Shown piece after piece: positions 34,301 through 46,348 of a stretch of 64,000 nt of DNA; within the stretch, counting starts at the first letter, position 1, and every line of letters starts with the position of its first letter. The notes beneath the pieces are model-generated. The model was not told the DNA's origin. It saw only the letters and a program-made list of their open reading frames with translations, and did not search any database. A program made the translations under genes and the position numbers. This DNA is from Klebsormidium nitens (Eukaryota > Streptophyta > Klebsormidiophyceae > Klebsormidiales > Klebsormidiaceae): positions 124,001 to 188,000 of the forward strand of contig DF236993.1 of assembly GCA_000708835.1 (NCBI GenBank). Reading direction: 5' to 3'.

Positions 34301-37300
34301 ATTGACTGTAAAGAAAAGCTTACAGAGGGTCTAGGACCACGTGGCCTGGCCGGATGTCCGCCAGCTGGCAGAGGGCATATGCCGTGCTGCAACAATACGC
34401 CAAGTGATAAGAGGTCAGCGTTATGTCCACTCAAAATTTTGAACGAAAAGAACTTTGACACCTACAACTCTAGAACCACTCTTTGCTCTGTGGGAGTACG
34501 TTCCGGCCGTATAAGTATGGGTGTGAATGCTCGCCCACAGCCTCAGAGACAGAAGAGGGCACTTTTGACAGGTCGAATCATCGGTCGCGGGGATAGCCTG
34601 ATGGTAATTCGGGATACTCTCTCGCACCTTGGCTTCAGCGACGTCCGCACGAGGTCCGAGCGGTACGGACGATGGGAGTACAGCTGCGACAAAGGGACAC
34701 GTGTCAAAAAGTAGAGACCTATAGCAGCGCGGTAACGCAGCTCACAGTTTCCTCGTTTACCACATAGAGTCGTGATTTGTCGCGCAGTCTGGTCTTCATG
34801 ATCTCATCCGTTATGACGCGAGCAGGAAAAAGCATCGAGTACGACGGATGGCAGGATAGACGTGCACAATGCTACGAGGACCCTCCAAAAAGACGATGCT
34901 ACGAGGACACTCCAAAAGGGTGACGCTGTTTGCTCGTCCCAGCTACCGGAAGCACCCTATATGCTGTTGTGACGAACGATACGCATAGACGTGAAAGGCC
35001 CGTGCTTTTGTCACAAGCTGACAGCTAAGATGTAGCCGTGAAGGCATTGAAGCCCCTTTCAAATGCAGACACTGCCGCCTTCCTTAGTAAATCAGTTAGG
35101 TAATCGTGAAGCCCCTTACCTGCCTCGATTGATGGTGCGCTTTCGCCTGCAAGGGCTCCTCTTCTCGTCCCATCTCATTGGCTGCGTCCGGAGGCCCAGT
35201 GGCGGACGCATTCTGCTTGGCCCTCGGACTGCGGAAGGAGACCGTCGGCAGTAAGTCAGTTACGGATTGAGGGACGACGGATTGGCCAGCTCACAAAGAA
35301 CCGGTTTGTTTGAGAGTATCCGTTGTGTAAGAGTGTGAAAAGAATGCTAACGGGGCACAACTTGAAGAAGACGCGAGCGTAGTCCAAGATTTCGGGTGTC
35401 AACCTGTTGCGCGATAGATCTGGAAGCTGCGGAGGCGAAACGCGACTCAAAGTCAACGGTATGCGCTTTTTTTCGCGAGGTCGAGAGATTAACGGACAGG
35501 CAAACGAGCAACCGACCGCACGAATCTTCTTCAGTTTGAAACTGGAGTTGCTAACAGCCTGAATCTGCGCACGCAGCGTTCGAATCTCCTGTGCTTTTGA
35601 AGTCAAGGGGCAATCGCGTGTCCTTAATCAGAGGGACGCGTTTTACCAAAGCGCATCGAAATCATATTGAGCATAGAGAAGCTTCCAGATTGTCTCGTGA
35701 GAGCAAAACGAACGCGCGTCTGCCTTACCTGTAAAGCAGGCTGAGAGACAAAAGCACTTCATCATCCGTAATGGTTGCGATGAGTTCCACTGCAGAACGC
35801 AATATTTCTGTTAAAAAAGCGGGGGATTCGTTTCTGGGGATAGACACAAGCTAGATTCTCTGCGCTCAGGAAACAGGTTTTGTCTAAGCTCCAAAGGTTG
35901 CAATCGGTGCCTCCGACCTCCACATAAGAACCAAATAAAATGAAAACTGAATGCATGAATCAGATCTTGCACTCGTCTTCCTCGCACGAAGCTTTCTGCG
36001 CATCTTCTCGAGAAGTTGAAAATGCACCGCTTGCCAAACACCATCTTCTACCCTTGTGTTGGAACAAACGCACGGCCCCCGCCGCGGAATTGCTCACCGT
36101 CAAAGTGCGTCATGCTGACAGGCCAACCGAGCAGGGCCCCGACGCCCGCCCCCAGCCATCCTGCGCTGTGAGAGAACAACCGGTGCTCAACTTCCGGTTA
36201 TCAAAACGTCATCAGGCTTACGGATCTTGAGAGAGTTGGTTCAGGATCTCGCGTCCTGACTCCGATGCCTGGCGAGAGTATACATCAAATCGAACGCAAT
36301 TGCTTTGTTTGCCGAGAACGTGGAACTCCCTCAAGTCTACGAAAATGCGCGTACCTTTTCAAGTGCACTCAAAATACTTACTCCGAGTGGATCCGACATC
36401 ACAATCCTCTTCAACGGATTCTTCTTGAAAGCATACCCCCTCTTGAAACGGGCATAGGAGTCGCTTCGCCACTTGCCTGCGGCTTCCATCGAAGTATACC
36501 CGTGCTTCGGCAGCTTGAGCGTTCTCCGCTCGCAGGTCACCCGGAATCGAGGAAGCGCAGCGGAACAACCTTCAGAGGAGTTGGATGACGGCCAGGCAAT
36601 TATTGCTACCCCAGGATTCCACTGACGGAAGGTCGCGAGGGCCCGGCCCCAATCAATCTGCACGTACGAGCTGGTTGACTCAGAAGAAGTACCAATGGTG
36701 TTTCGAACTTACGACTCTACCAAATTTACTATAAGATTCTTCGGAAGTCTGCCCTGTCCATTCGGGAACAATCTGGCTGACAGCGTCGGAATTGAACGGC
36801 TCAAAACTGAAGCTCCTGAGCTTTTAAAGGGTGGCCACCTTCAAAGCCGTCCAAAATCTAGACCAGGTCGAAGATCGAAGGCAGTCGGATCGACATGGTA
36901 TGATGTTTGCAAGCTGCAGCATGTCGCATCTTGGCGCCACAGTATGCAGATAAGGAGAGACGAGTTTGAAGGACCTGGTAACAACTACAAACGGAAACCG
37001 CATAGTAGTGCATACCTCCATTGCAATAGCTTGCAGGTATGCGAGTCCCTGTTCCTTGTCAAGCGGGACTCCCTTGCAAAATCAAAAATCAGCCGTGGCG
37101 AAGTGAGACTGCTTATGGAAACAAATGCAGTATGGAGAGACTCGTACCTTCAAAACTGTCAGGCGAAGATGGATAGAGAGCGGATATGATCTAGTGTTTT
37201 TTCAATGGTCTTTATTTGTGCCAGGAGTCAGACGATTCGCTGATGCAATACGATAATGAACTGCAGATCTGCAAAGTTGCGACCCTTTGAAGAACTCTGG

Positions 37301-38268
37301 TCGCGCAATGATCGTGCAGTTGAGCCTGCGCACAGTTCTGACCTGACCAGCACGTACCTCTTTGTGAATGAGATATGCATAGATGTTGTCGGCAGCCCGG
37401 AGAGCTTTTAGGTCCTGAAAGAGGAATGGTGCATCATTGTGACAAAAGAAGTTCCAAGAGTCTGGAGAGGCAGTTTGCTTTTGAACCAGAAGGACTCTGT
37501 CTGGTTTTCTACCCGCTTTTGATCATCAGATGAGGACGGTGGTACAGAGTATACCTTGAAGCCGTAGCTCTGTAGCGGTTTCGATACTGCGTTTTTCAAA
37601 AAGGTTGCAAGAAATCCAGATTGGAATCATACTGTTACATCATATATCTTTCTCGTATACGTGTTTTCATGCCAAGGGCCTCAACAGTCTCGTATGCACC
37701 TTGTGAGTAGCTGTTCTGCCTACCTCTGGCCTCCCTGATGTGCTGAAGACCGTCGCTCCTGCATGGCTGGACAAAACTTGGACGCCATAAAGCCTGCTAG
37801 CTAGCTGCAAATGCAGAAACAGAGCAAAGTAGAGAGGAATCATCAGAACAACCAGTGTTGTTGTAACTGGATGCCGGAGCTTTACATGGATCGTTCAGAT
37901 AGCTTCGTTTGATTTTTGTCCTGCAAGGTACACTTAGCACCTGAGCTCCAGTCTAGTTGACCATGCAATCCATCATGCGACGCTGCCATAAAAGGCAGCT
38001 TTGATAGACAAACTTTAGCTGCAACGAAGATTGCCAGCTCCTGCAGATCTTTCTTTACTACCTACAAAGTGATTCTGGAGCCATGAGATTGTGGCCACAT
38101 GGCGGTACTAAGTACAAGACAAGCTACAAACTTTGCGGTGCACTTGGCAAAGAGACAAACCTCCTCAAAGAGTAGCACGAGTCCTTCTCTCACCTCTTGC
38201 AGCAGCACGTTCTCGAGTCCGCCAGCACACGTGCTCAGGTAGGGTCCAAAGGAACACCCGGCTTCCAT
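31323..38268 (-). CDS. THUMP-domain RNA (guanine-N2) methyltransferase, THUMPD3-like
   Basis: THUMPD3-type enzymes, with TRMT112, methylate guanine N2 in tRNA using SAM. Supported exons (minus): 38268-38194 (ATG; GPYLSTCAGGLENVLLQE), 37414-37358 (LRAADNIYAYLIHKE), 37072-37016, 36657-36477 (THUMP, FRVTCER..., GYTSMEAA), 36160-36098 (GVGALLGWPVSMTHFD), a less certain exon ending 35120, 34386-34324 (LADIRPGHVVLDPL), 33977-33850 (CGCGTIPLEAADF, SAM motif I), 33307-33197 (VIRWDATRLPWRD, then the catalytic-loop SDMPFG), 32601-32527, 31983-31877, 31400-31323. Phases agree wherever neighbours are both resolved. The order and spacing follow human THUMPD3. The intron after 36477 starts with GC (cag|gcaagt). 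Missing pieces: a segment between exons 1 and 2 and one between 36098 and about 35146. Family assignment is firm; THUMPD3 versus THUMPD2 is less so. Confidence 0.85.
34018..34310 (-). repeat. three ~95-bp tandem units in a methyltransferase intron
   Basis: The plus-strand words gcagc.(t)tttaagacgccgtc, gaagcagcttttgaagacgc and gaagcagccgttcaagactc mark three units at about 34020, 34122 and 34218, each followed by a gagagcagggagg-like stretch. They sit in the intron between the exons 34386-34324 and 33977-33850. Unlike the other arrays I cannot match the unit to an exon edge. Confidence 0.7.
34858..34922. repeat. short tandem repeat (tgctacgaggacnctccaaaa)
   Basis: Two adjacent copies of gatgctacgaggacactcca-like sequence with a ~33-bp period inside a THUMP methyltransferase intron. 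Confidence 0.75.
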
Positions 38269-39289
38269 TTCTGATTTTGCAGAACTTCTCACTAGAAAAG
38301 TTCTGAGTCTAAAAAGGGCGGTGAAGCAACGTTGACGTCAAGCTCAACTATGAGGCATTTTGGAAGCTTCTGAACACTCGTTGAGCACTCCTCTTCCTAG
38401 CTTGAGAAGGGATTTTGTGTTGACAAAGAATGTAAGCTAACATTAATTCATTAATGCTACCTATATTTCACAATTCAAAGGAGTGCAGTGGCTACACAAC
38501 TTCCACAGGAAGAGTGACTTCTCCATTTCGTAACTTGACGCCACGGTTCTGCCGGTCTCTTTGTATCTGCAGATTTTCAGTGCAGTCGCTGCTAAAACCG
38601 GCACTCTGCCGGTTCTGAGTTGGAATTGTCCTCAAAGAATCGGTACCACGCATTGCTCTCGTTGACAAGCTGTCCAAGCTTCAAATTCTTTCACATTGCT
38701 GGTGTGTTGAGACTTGAGTTGTGAACAAACCGTCACTGACAGTCAGACAGAGATGGTTCAGCAGCAGGAACGGGAGAGAAGCGCCTGCTGACTCCTAGGC
38801 AGTCTATTTTGCTGGATTCTGGGCGTTCTGCAAAGCGTACAACCAGCAGATTGTTGAAAGCGCCACTTCATGTCAGGGTTGTATCAACAAGCTGCAGCTG
38901 TCATTTGGATGTATTGGTCCATCAGATCAGCTCCATTGAAAGGTGGTACCTTAGCTGCATTATCCAAGCTAGCAAGCTGCAGTGCTTCTTAACAATCGTG
39001 TATTTCTTGGATGTTGAAAGCTCTAGGCATCAGAACCCCCTTAAGAATGAGGACTTATCAAAATGCTCTTTGACAGCAACAAGCATCCTGTAATCACAGC
39101 TGTAAAGCACAACGGACTCAGTAAGGCTTGACATCCTCAAGAGCTTGAGGTGTCAGCAGCTCCAGCCTTAAAGTAGATATGGTTGTAGGCTTAACAAGGT
39201 TTGGTTGAATTCAACAGATCATAGTGTTGCAGCATCGCAACCAGGAGCCTATCAAAATTCAAACAGCGTTTGGGCTGGCTGCTTGCTTG
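38269..39289. promoter_or_regulatory. divergent intergenic region between methyltransferase and MHF1 genes
   Basis: About 1.0 kb separates the ATG codons of two divergently transcribed genes, so both promoters must lie here. I cannot point to a convincing TATA box or known element for either gene. The head-to-head arrangement makes shared regulation possible. Confidence 0.4.
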
Positions 39290-41359
39290 ATGGACAGGGA
39301 CAACGATCCTGCGGCTATAGGTGGGGCAAGTAACGAGGAGGAGGAGGAGGATGAGCTGGAGCTAGAGTCAGAGCCAGCTCTGACACAAGCTGAAAGGGAG
39401 AAAAGAAAGGAGCGCCTCCGTGACCGCATGAAGGTTGCTGTCGCTCGGGTGGTGGAGAATGAAGGTATGGCATGAGGACTAGGCAAACTGCAAACATCCA
39501 CGAAAAGACAGTGAAGTGAAATTGTAGATATGTTCTCTTTGCAATGTTTCCTTTGGAGAGACACATACAAAAAGACTTCATCGTAGTTCCTAGGCAGGTA
39601 AGCAACGCTTGCTTAGAGTTCGGGGTGCCCCTATCGGCGCAGCTGTAAGGGACTTTGGAGCAGTGAAGAAGGTCACCAGTACTGCTGGTGTAAAAGTGTC
39701 ATAGTCCAGGTTTCAAGACTGTCTGATCGAACATGGTTAGTGAGCCTGGAGTGGTTGGGGGCTCAGAGAGTGCATTTTAGTAACATCAGGAATCAACCTC
39801 TAACGGAAGGCCCATTCACTTTGTAGCAGTGACGGCACGGACGGACTTCCGCGTGGAAGTCAGCCCAGTGGTGGTTTCGGCGCTCGCTGAATTGACGAGC
39901 AAGTACGCAGGTGAGTCGCTCTTCTGATTGAGTCCTGATGATGAGTGAAATCTAGCTGCGCAAAGTGCTTTGTAGAACGGAGTTGGCCAATCAAGTAGAT
40001 GAAGGTTAGAGTACGTGCTTCCTGCAAAAGACTGCTCGAAAGCAATGTCTGCATGTCTCGTTCTGCTTCAAGCAGCAAGAAACTATCTAATGACTTTGCC
40101 AAACCCACTGATCCTTATTAGTTTTCGAGCTTGTAGCCTCGTTACTTGCAAGGCGCTGTGCAAGCGGTGCCTCCTGTTTTTAATCTTCAAGTGATTCCTT
40201 CACCAGCGAAGCAATGTGGGGGAAGCTTTGAGTCTCTGCCAGACTTCTGACTGCTTTCTACAGTTGCTTGGATGGTTGAGAAGTAACATAGATTGATCCC
40301 AGAGTCGCTCCTATGGCTGAAAAGTAACCGAATCGTCTCTGATTCAAAGAGCAGGTCCATTGCTGATTTCAAGAAAAAGTCTTGGCTACTTCGGAAACAC
40401 CGTTTGATTGAAAGCTTCTCTTTGCAGAGTCGCTAGCAAGGGATCTAGAATCGTTTGCGCACCATGCTGGGCGCAAGACTGTCAATGTGGAAGACGTGCT
40501 CCTGGCTGGTAAGTCTTTTAGTCCACCGAAGCTTCTTCTTGTCCACATGGAAGCTTCGTTCGTTCGTAAATGCTGGCGGAGCGGAGCGTCGGCTCTAAAA
40601 CAAGGGTTGGGTGGGTCTTTTTCTAATCGAGGCCCCGTTCTGAACTCCGGTTCAAACGAATGATCCGCTGCGGTTCTCAACACTTGCAGAGCTATCTGCC
40701 TTGAGCATTTTCAGAGCGCAGCAGCAAAGCTACTAGTTGTTGCATTAGGAGTCATGCAAATGCTGTACACTTGGCGTTTTCAATCCCTGTTAAATCGTTC
40801 CCCAGAACTGCTTTGGCTTGAGTTTAGTTATCAGAGTCGAGGAAACCCTGCATTTTGCTCCACAAGAGATTCCATTCTTTTATGATTCAGCAATCATTGT
40901 ACACTGCTCACTGTGGCCGACAGTTGTTTGCAGCCCGTCGCAACCCCGATGTGAAAGCGGTTCTTTCAGATCAGGCCAAAGCGTTGACGGGTCAACAGCA
41001 GCCGAAGAAACGGAAACGACCAGGGTTGAAGGTGAGTAGAGCCTGACGTTTTCCTGTACGTTTTCCTGTATCGGCCCTCTCTTCTCCTCATATCGACCCC
41101 CTCACCGAAAAACAAATCGTTCTTATGACATATTTCCAGAACGCGGCCCCGTCAAATTCTAGTGCTGCTGTGTTTTACATAGCTTCGTCCTTTATATTGC
41201 ATTCAGAAACCTGCCTCTAGCTCGACTGCCAGAAATTATCGGGAACGCTTTCCGATACAAAACTTGTCAAGCCGCTCAAAGGCACGTACGTTTGATGCAG
41301 GCGTTGCCAGGGGACTAGCTTTTGCGGTATGGCCACGTGCCCCTTCGACTGTCTTGTAG
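39290..41359 (+). CDS. MHF1: CENP-S / MHF1 histone-fold protein (5 exons)
   Basis: MHF1 (CENP-S) pairs with MHF2 (CENP-X); the complex binds branched DNA with the FANCM helicase and also acts at kinetochores. Exons 39290-39464, 39827-39910, 40428-40508, 40934-41031, 41207-41359 join in phase to 196 residues ending at TAG. Residues ~14-25 are an acidic run (EEEEEDELELESE), followed by LTQAEREKRKERLRDRMKVA, then the histone fold: ARTDFRVEVSPVVVSALAEL, KYAESLARDLESFAHHAGRK and TVNVEDVLLAARRNPDVK, matching human CENP-S helix by helix. A basic PKKRKRPG segment at the end of exon 4 is a likely nuclear localisation signal. The Ser/Arg-rich last exon has no match known to me, so its end is less certain than the fold. 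Confidence 0.9.
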
Positions 41360-42326
41360 TGAGTAACGAAGTAGATAAGCTACCGCCTTGAGCTCAAAGA
41401 ACCTATAGTAAGCCGCTCTTTGAGACTCGATTCTTCGCAAGCTGTACCAAGACGGATGCCATGATTAGGGTTTAAACACGTCCAACACTAGTCTCATTGA
41501 TATAATACTTCGCGATCCGACCGACACGGTTGATCTGCAGGACTTTGATCGCTCATGAAGCGTAGTGGACGATCCTATTGAGCTAGCTCGGACGTGGCCT
41601 GGCCGCTTTTTAGCAAGCGCGCGGCAGATTGACTCTTTCACTCATTCGTCTGACCAAATTCGTTATGCAATTAAGAGTTTTCGGGAGTCCATGCATGCAA
41701 TATCATGCAAATCGCTGGTTGGTTTGCTTGCTTTTGATGGCGCCGCCCCTTGGCAATTGTCAGACTGAGGACCCGCGAACAAATCAATATCATAGGTGAC
41801 CCGCGATAAGAATAGGTGCATAAGATCTTCGAATCTGCTTGCAAGTATGCATGTGCTTAAGAACGTCATCCGTATGCAAGCAGCGATTTGGCATATCCTT
41901 CAATCGAGGATCAGTAAGTCACCTGGCACTTGTCAATGTATACTGACAACACAACTTATCGTGACGCGTGCGATGAAAATCATATTGCCTGGGTATACTG
42001 CCACCATCGGAATCCTGTCGAGCATACCGCAGAAACCTCCAAAATGTGTTGGCCTGGATCTGCAACTGAACTGCCGTATCAGACCATGGTGGCTGTGTGC
42101 TTCCAAACTGCGTATACTTACGTCAGCATTTTAATATGATAACGGAATCGAGTCGACCTTCAATGCCTGCATTACTTCAAGCAAGCAAGCGGGGCTCTCC
42201 AGCCTGACGTACCAACTTGCATGATCCAACGTAGATCTTTGTGAAAGACTTCTCAGCAACCCCAACAGTTGAGTCGTTTCGGAGAGGAAACGATCTATGA
42301 GCTATAGACCGACCCTTCGTAATCCA
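41360..42326. other. intergenic, convergent 3' ends
   Basis: Between the MHF1 stop (plus) and the DUF3431-like gene stop (minus). Nothing recognisable is seen. Confidence 0.5.
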
Positions 42327-44683
42327 CTACGGGTTGTACTTGCTGTCCTTCTTCAACACATAATCTTGGTCACAAGGGCTACCAGAGCATTCAGAAGCGG
42401 GCAAGAAGTTTCTACAATAGCCAGTGGTATCATATGGCTGCGAGTGTAAGGGCTCTCCTCCAAGTAGGAAATGTACCAAGTGCTCCATAGCATCTCCCTG
42501 AGTTGTTGCGCCCCTCTCCTTTGCTACATTAGGATCTATGTTCTCTTTGCTGATCCATGGTTGGTTTATTGACCAGATCTTATCAGGGTCGATAGGCCCT
42601 GTATAACAATAGTCACCCTCACCGATCATCCTATATGCGGCTTCGTAATGCGATTTCGAGAACCTTCTGACTTGGTCGCGGCTTATGGCAAACTGTTGGC
42701 AACAATAGCAACTAACTACGGGTTCAAATACTCCTCCGGGTGTCAGCTCTAAAGCAAAGACTTCGGCAAGGCTTCGCCAGCAAGCTTCGTTCAACGGAAC
42801 AATACCCTCGTGATTCCAGAAAGAGACACCTCGGTCCCCGATAAATAGGGTGTTGAGGCTGGTATAATTTATGGTGGGGTTTAGACAGTCAACCCATTGC
42901 AGGATGTCTCCGTTATGCTCGAAGGGACTGCAAGAATAGGCGCACTTTCGAGATTCAAAAAGAACGCAAACGTTTGATCTTGGTTGATTGGATCGTAGGT
43001 CATGCAAGCAGACAGAGTCATTTGTTGGTGAAAGTTGCTCAATGTGCAAGAACGGATCTGCGATACCTCAGAAGCTTGACGCCAGGGTCCGGTGCTCACT
43101 TTGCATGGACGAAGACCATAATATCTGGCAAGTCGTCGTAGTGATCCACCAGATACTTCAAGTAGACCCCTCCTTCCAGGCCATAATTGGGGGCGTAGTT
43201 TGGGGCGTTGGCGTCTGTCCTCTGATAAAGAAAGATATCCCTCCCTTGCGTCCAATCAGGCCAGCCATTGTCCCATTCACGGTAGACGGCTGGGATGATG
43301 ACCACCGAAGGCTTCCGTAACTGTGCACAAAAGCAGATCTTGTCAGCCAGACACTATCGCAAGTGAAGCTGAAGCCTTCCTCGCCGTTCGTGCCCTGGCC
43401 CTGTCCTCTAAAGGGCCTCTATCTGTATGCATTTTCTCCCTATACCCTTGCCACCAATTATATCAATAGGCCAAAAAGGTAGCACCCTGCCATTAGCAGG
43501 ATAGATAGACGACTTCTAGTGCAGCTACAGATCGAGAAAGCCACTGCATAGGTAGCTTCTCAACCGTCCGACTTGTCACAGAAGCCTCGAAGGACAAGGA
43601 CATAGTCAACCGGTGAGCGTTCGATCGACTCACCGGTTGATCTTCCATAGCCTCCCGCTCCTCCGTCACTTCTTGAGCCTCCAGCTGCTCCGTTACAGTG
43701 ACTTCGGGGTAGCTGCTTTGAAGATCGGTAGTGTCCAACTGCGTGCAAGAGTTGGAGAAATGAGATGCAGTTTTAGCAAGTGTCCTGGTGACTCTATCCA
43801 ATGCCAGGTTAGAAGTTCCTGCCATATGCAGCTTGTCCAACTCAACAGAGAACTTTACAGAATCTGGAAGTACTAAGAAGTCAACTTTACATCACCTCAC
43901 CTGTTGATCAGTTACACCCCCTGACTCCACCTTGGGAGAAGATTCGGCGTAACTGCTGTTAGGTAGATCGGTGGTATTCACCTGCGTGGAAGATTGTATG
44001 AGCAATTTATTGCACCCCAAGGTCAGCCTGGCATGGAGGAGTGTCATGAAGAGACCTGCTGGAAAGTGACCACTACTTTCCCTTCTGTAACAGATAGAAA
44101 GCTCTTAGCCCCGATTGCTGATAATGTATAACATCAAAGGAATGGTTTTCTCTGATGGATTGCACTGCTTGCGCAACCTGCTAGGAGAACTCAGAGTCTC
44201 AATACAACAGTATAGCTCAAACTGAGTACCGACGGCAGGATAGGCAGAAGCGCTGCTCATCTGTAGCTGGGGGCTCTCAACATGTAAAAATCACATCTCC
44301 AATTGTATCTTGCTGGTGTGCTTTCTCCTGTAACAATATGGAAGAGGGCAGTGGGAGAGAGCCACAAGCAGCATTTCCTGATGGAAGAACAAGCTTATCA
44401 CTTGTGAGCAATTCTGAGAAGCCCTTCCTCTTTGATTGATATACAAATTTGATCAGCAAAGCGATACAGTGAGCCGTACCAGGAGCTCCACAGGGGGCGA
44501 TGGCTTTTGCAATTGCCTGCTTAAAATGATCATGGGGCCAATTGCTATGCCCAAGTAAAGGAAGCAGACCACAGTCCCACAGCTGCGGATCCATCGCCGC
44601 AGCACCTGCTGCATACCTGGGGCTGCAGCACTCTCTCGTTTGAAACCCAGACCTTGTGACCTTTTCACCTTTCTGGCGACCAT
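42327..44683 (-). CDS. type II membrane protein with DUF3431-like domain
   Basis: Model exons (minus): 44683-44480, 43981-43901, 43738-43634, 43320-43100, 43057-42327. Exon 1 encodes a basic N-terminus and one hydrophobic anchor (CGTVVCFLYLGIAIGPMIIL), as in Golgi type II proteins. Exons 2 and 3 are similar acidic stem segments (starting TTDLPNSSYAE and TTDLQSSYPEV). The large domain starts VVIIPAVYREWDNGWPDW, continues VYLKYLVDHYDDLPDIMVFVHAK and in the last exon holds FEHNGDILQWVDCL, YCCQQFAISRDQVRRF and MEHLVHFLLGG, the pattern of DUF3431 proteins, which are often found in fungi and algae and look glycosyltransferase-like; the activity is unknown. The join between the last two exons is unsolved: the only good donor (43100) leaves phase 2 while the last exon needs phase 1, over a 42-bp gap. 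It may be a frameshift or a wrong junction. Confidence 0.75.
43606..43640. repeat. perfect 12-bp inverted repeat covering a splice donor
   Basis: Plus-strand TCAACCGGTGAG (43606-43617) and CTCACCGGTTGA (43629-43640) are exact reverse complements separated by 11 bases. On the minus strand the right arm contains the exon end and donor ccg|gtgagt of the 43738-43634 exon, so the donor would be paired in a hairpin in the pre-mRNA. Confidence 0.9.
43901..43981 (-). repeat. duplicated stem exon of the DUF3431-like gene
   Basis: This 81-bp exon candidate (acceptor cacgcag, donor cag|gtgagg) resembles the 105-bp exon at 43738-43634 in its first half (TTDL..SSY.E) and in the acceptor context. Both are phase 0 on each side, so each can be included, skipped or swapped without changing the frame. 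Confidence 0.7.
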
Positions 44684-46348
44684 TTCAAAGATCAGACATC
44701 AATAACCACTAGCACATTGCAATGCTGCTGCCCTGGAACTTGTACAGAGACAGGGAGCTGATCGAAGTCCCAAATGTGGTCGGCCATGCCCTTTGAATGA
44801 TTGGACTTTCATCTCACTTGAGCAGGTTGGTGGTGCGAATACAACGGAGCGCCTCTTTAGCTTGTGAATGTGATCTACCGTATGGCCTTATGCTCTTTGT
44901 CTCGAGCTGTGGCAGCCGGGCACCGCAGAAATTGGTGTCTTCTCTTCAACATTGAATCTGATTGCCTCCCAACTGCTCTACAAATCCCTGGGCCTCAGCA
45001 TCAAGAGGGTTCTGAATGCATGATACGCGTCACAGGCTTTGAAATTGCAGCGTCGAGCCTGCCACTCAATTTGTGCAAGTTGATTTCTGGCTAGATACCG
45101 GTAGCTGGTTCGAGCGACCATTGAGGCGGAGTTTCGGGGGATCAGTCGCCGTTTGGGGTATCACAGATGACGCACCACATGACCCCCGTCGACCAGTACC
45201 GCGCCTCTAGTTGTTCGGTTGCAGGCGAGTTAATTCCGATTCTGTATGTATGTATGATAGCGAAGGACGGTATCTGTGCTTTATATCCGCGTTTGTGCAG
45301 CCTGGTTGTTGGTGGCCTCATTCATCCTTTCTTCATCCTCAAGCTCTCGCCCTTGAATATGTCTCAGCATGCCTGATTTGCATTGAAGCGACCAAATTAC
45401 GGCGTTGGTGCCAGTGAGCACGTCTGATCATGTCGGAAGACACTGTGGCACCGGGGAGGTTTTGAAAAGCGATCGAGAAAGTGCTTTAATTAAGTTCATG
45501 GTTGGCCGGAATCTGGCTGGCAGTGTAATACTTCATTTGCACAGAAGCACCGAGAAACATCAGTACGAGAAGCATGCATGCCGCTGCAACGAGTTCTGCA
45601 AGCACCTTATGAATTAGTTATACTCATGAGATCATGATGCATGGATTGACGCTTCTTATTTTTAGCGACACAACTCAACGATCAATACTTGCGTCGCAAG
45701 TTTCATGTATTGTGGCTTTCGCTTTTCAATCAGGCAGTTTTCGGCACCATACAGCATTGCAACCAACTTAGGCACCTCCTTTGACACGCGAGAGGACCTA
45801 AAAAAGATTAACGCACATGTTGTAAGCTTTTTGAGCTGGCCAGGCATGCTCCGCCAATCTGTTGTCTTCCCCTCCTGCATGATGAGGACGGGTTGCAGCT
45901 TGCTGTACTACGTGCACAGAACGTAGGCATGGTCGATGACAGTAGTAACGTCTTGTCGGACCGGGCAATCAAGATATGCACGAAAGCTGGACTTAGTCAG
46001 TATGCAGAAGTAGTGAAACCATGGCTATGATCACATGCGGCAACTTCAGTTTCAGCATCCTCTGGACCACAGCTGCTTGACAAGAAGGAATTTGATCTCT
46101 CCGAGAACGTTACAGCAAATTGTGCTCGACAATGGTGAAACGAGCTTCCTAATCAACAACTCTTGGTTCGTGCATAAGCTGAGCATCTTGGACAAAAAGC
46201 AATCGACGCTCTCCGCTGCGGTACAGTGACTAGTCAGGACCGGACTTATCAACACAAAGTCTCACGAACTTTTTAGTTCTCGTTTGACGTCGCCTCGACT
46301 AGCATGACTGTTTTCGAGTCAAGTTATCTTACAAAAGCACCTAGTAAT
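44684..46348. other. intergenic, nothing recognised
   Basis: About 1.7 kb between two minus-strand genes; only short open frames without family resemblance. Confidence 0.45.

Noticed and set aside
35256-35606. Open frame with LPDLSRNRLTPEIL, looking like a leucine-rich repeat
   Set aside because: A single LRR-like motif in an intron region of the methyltransferase gene, with no second repeat; could be an unresolved exon but not an LRR protein.
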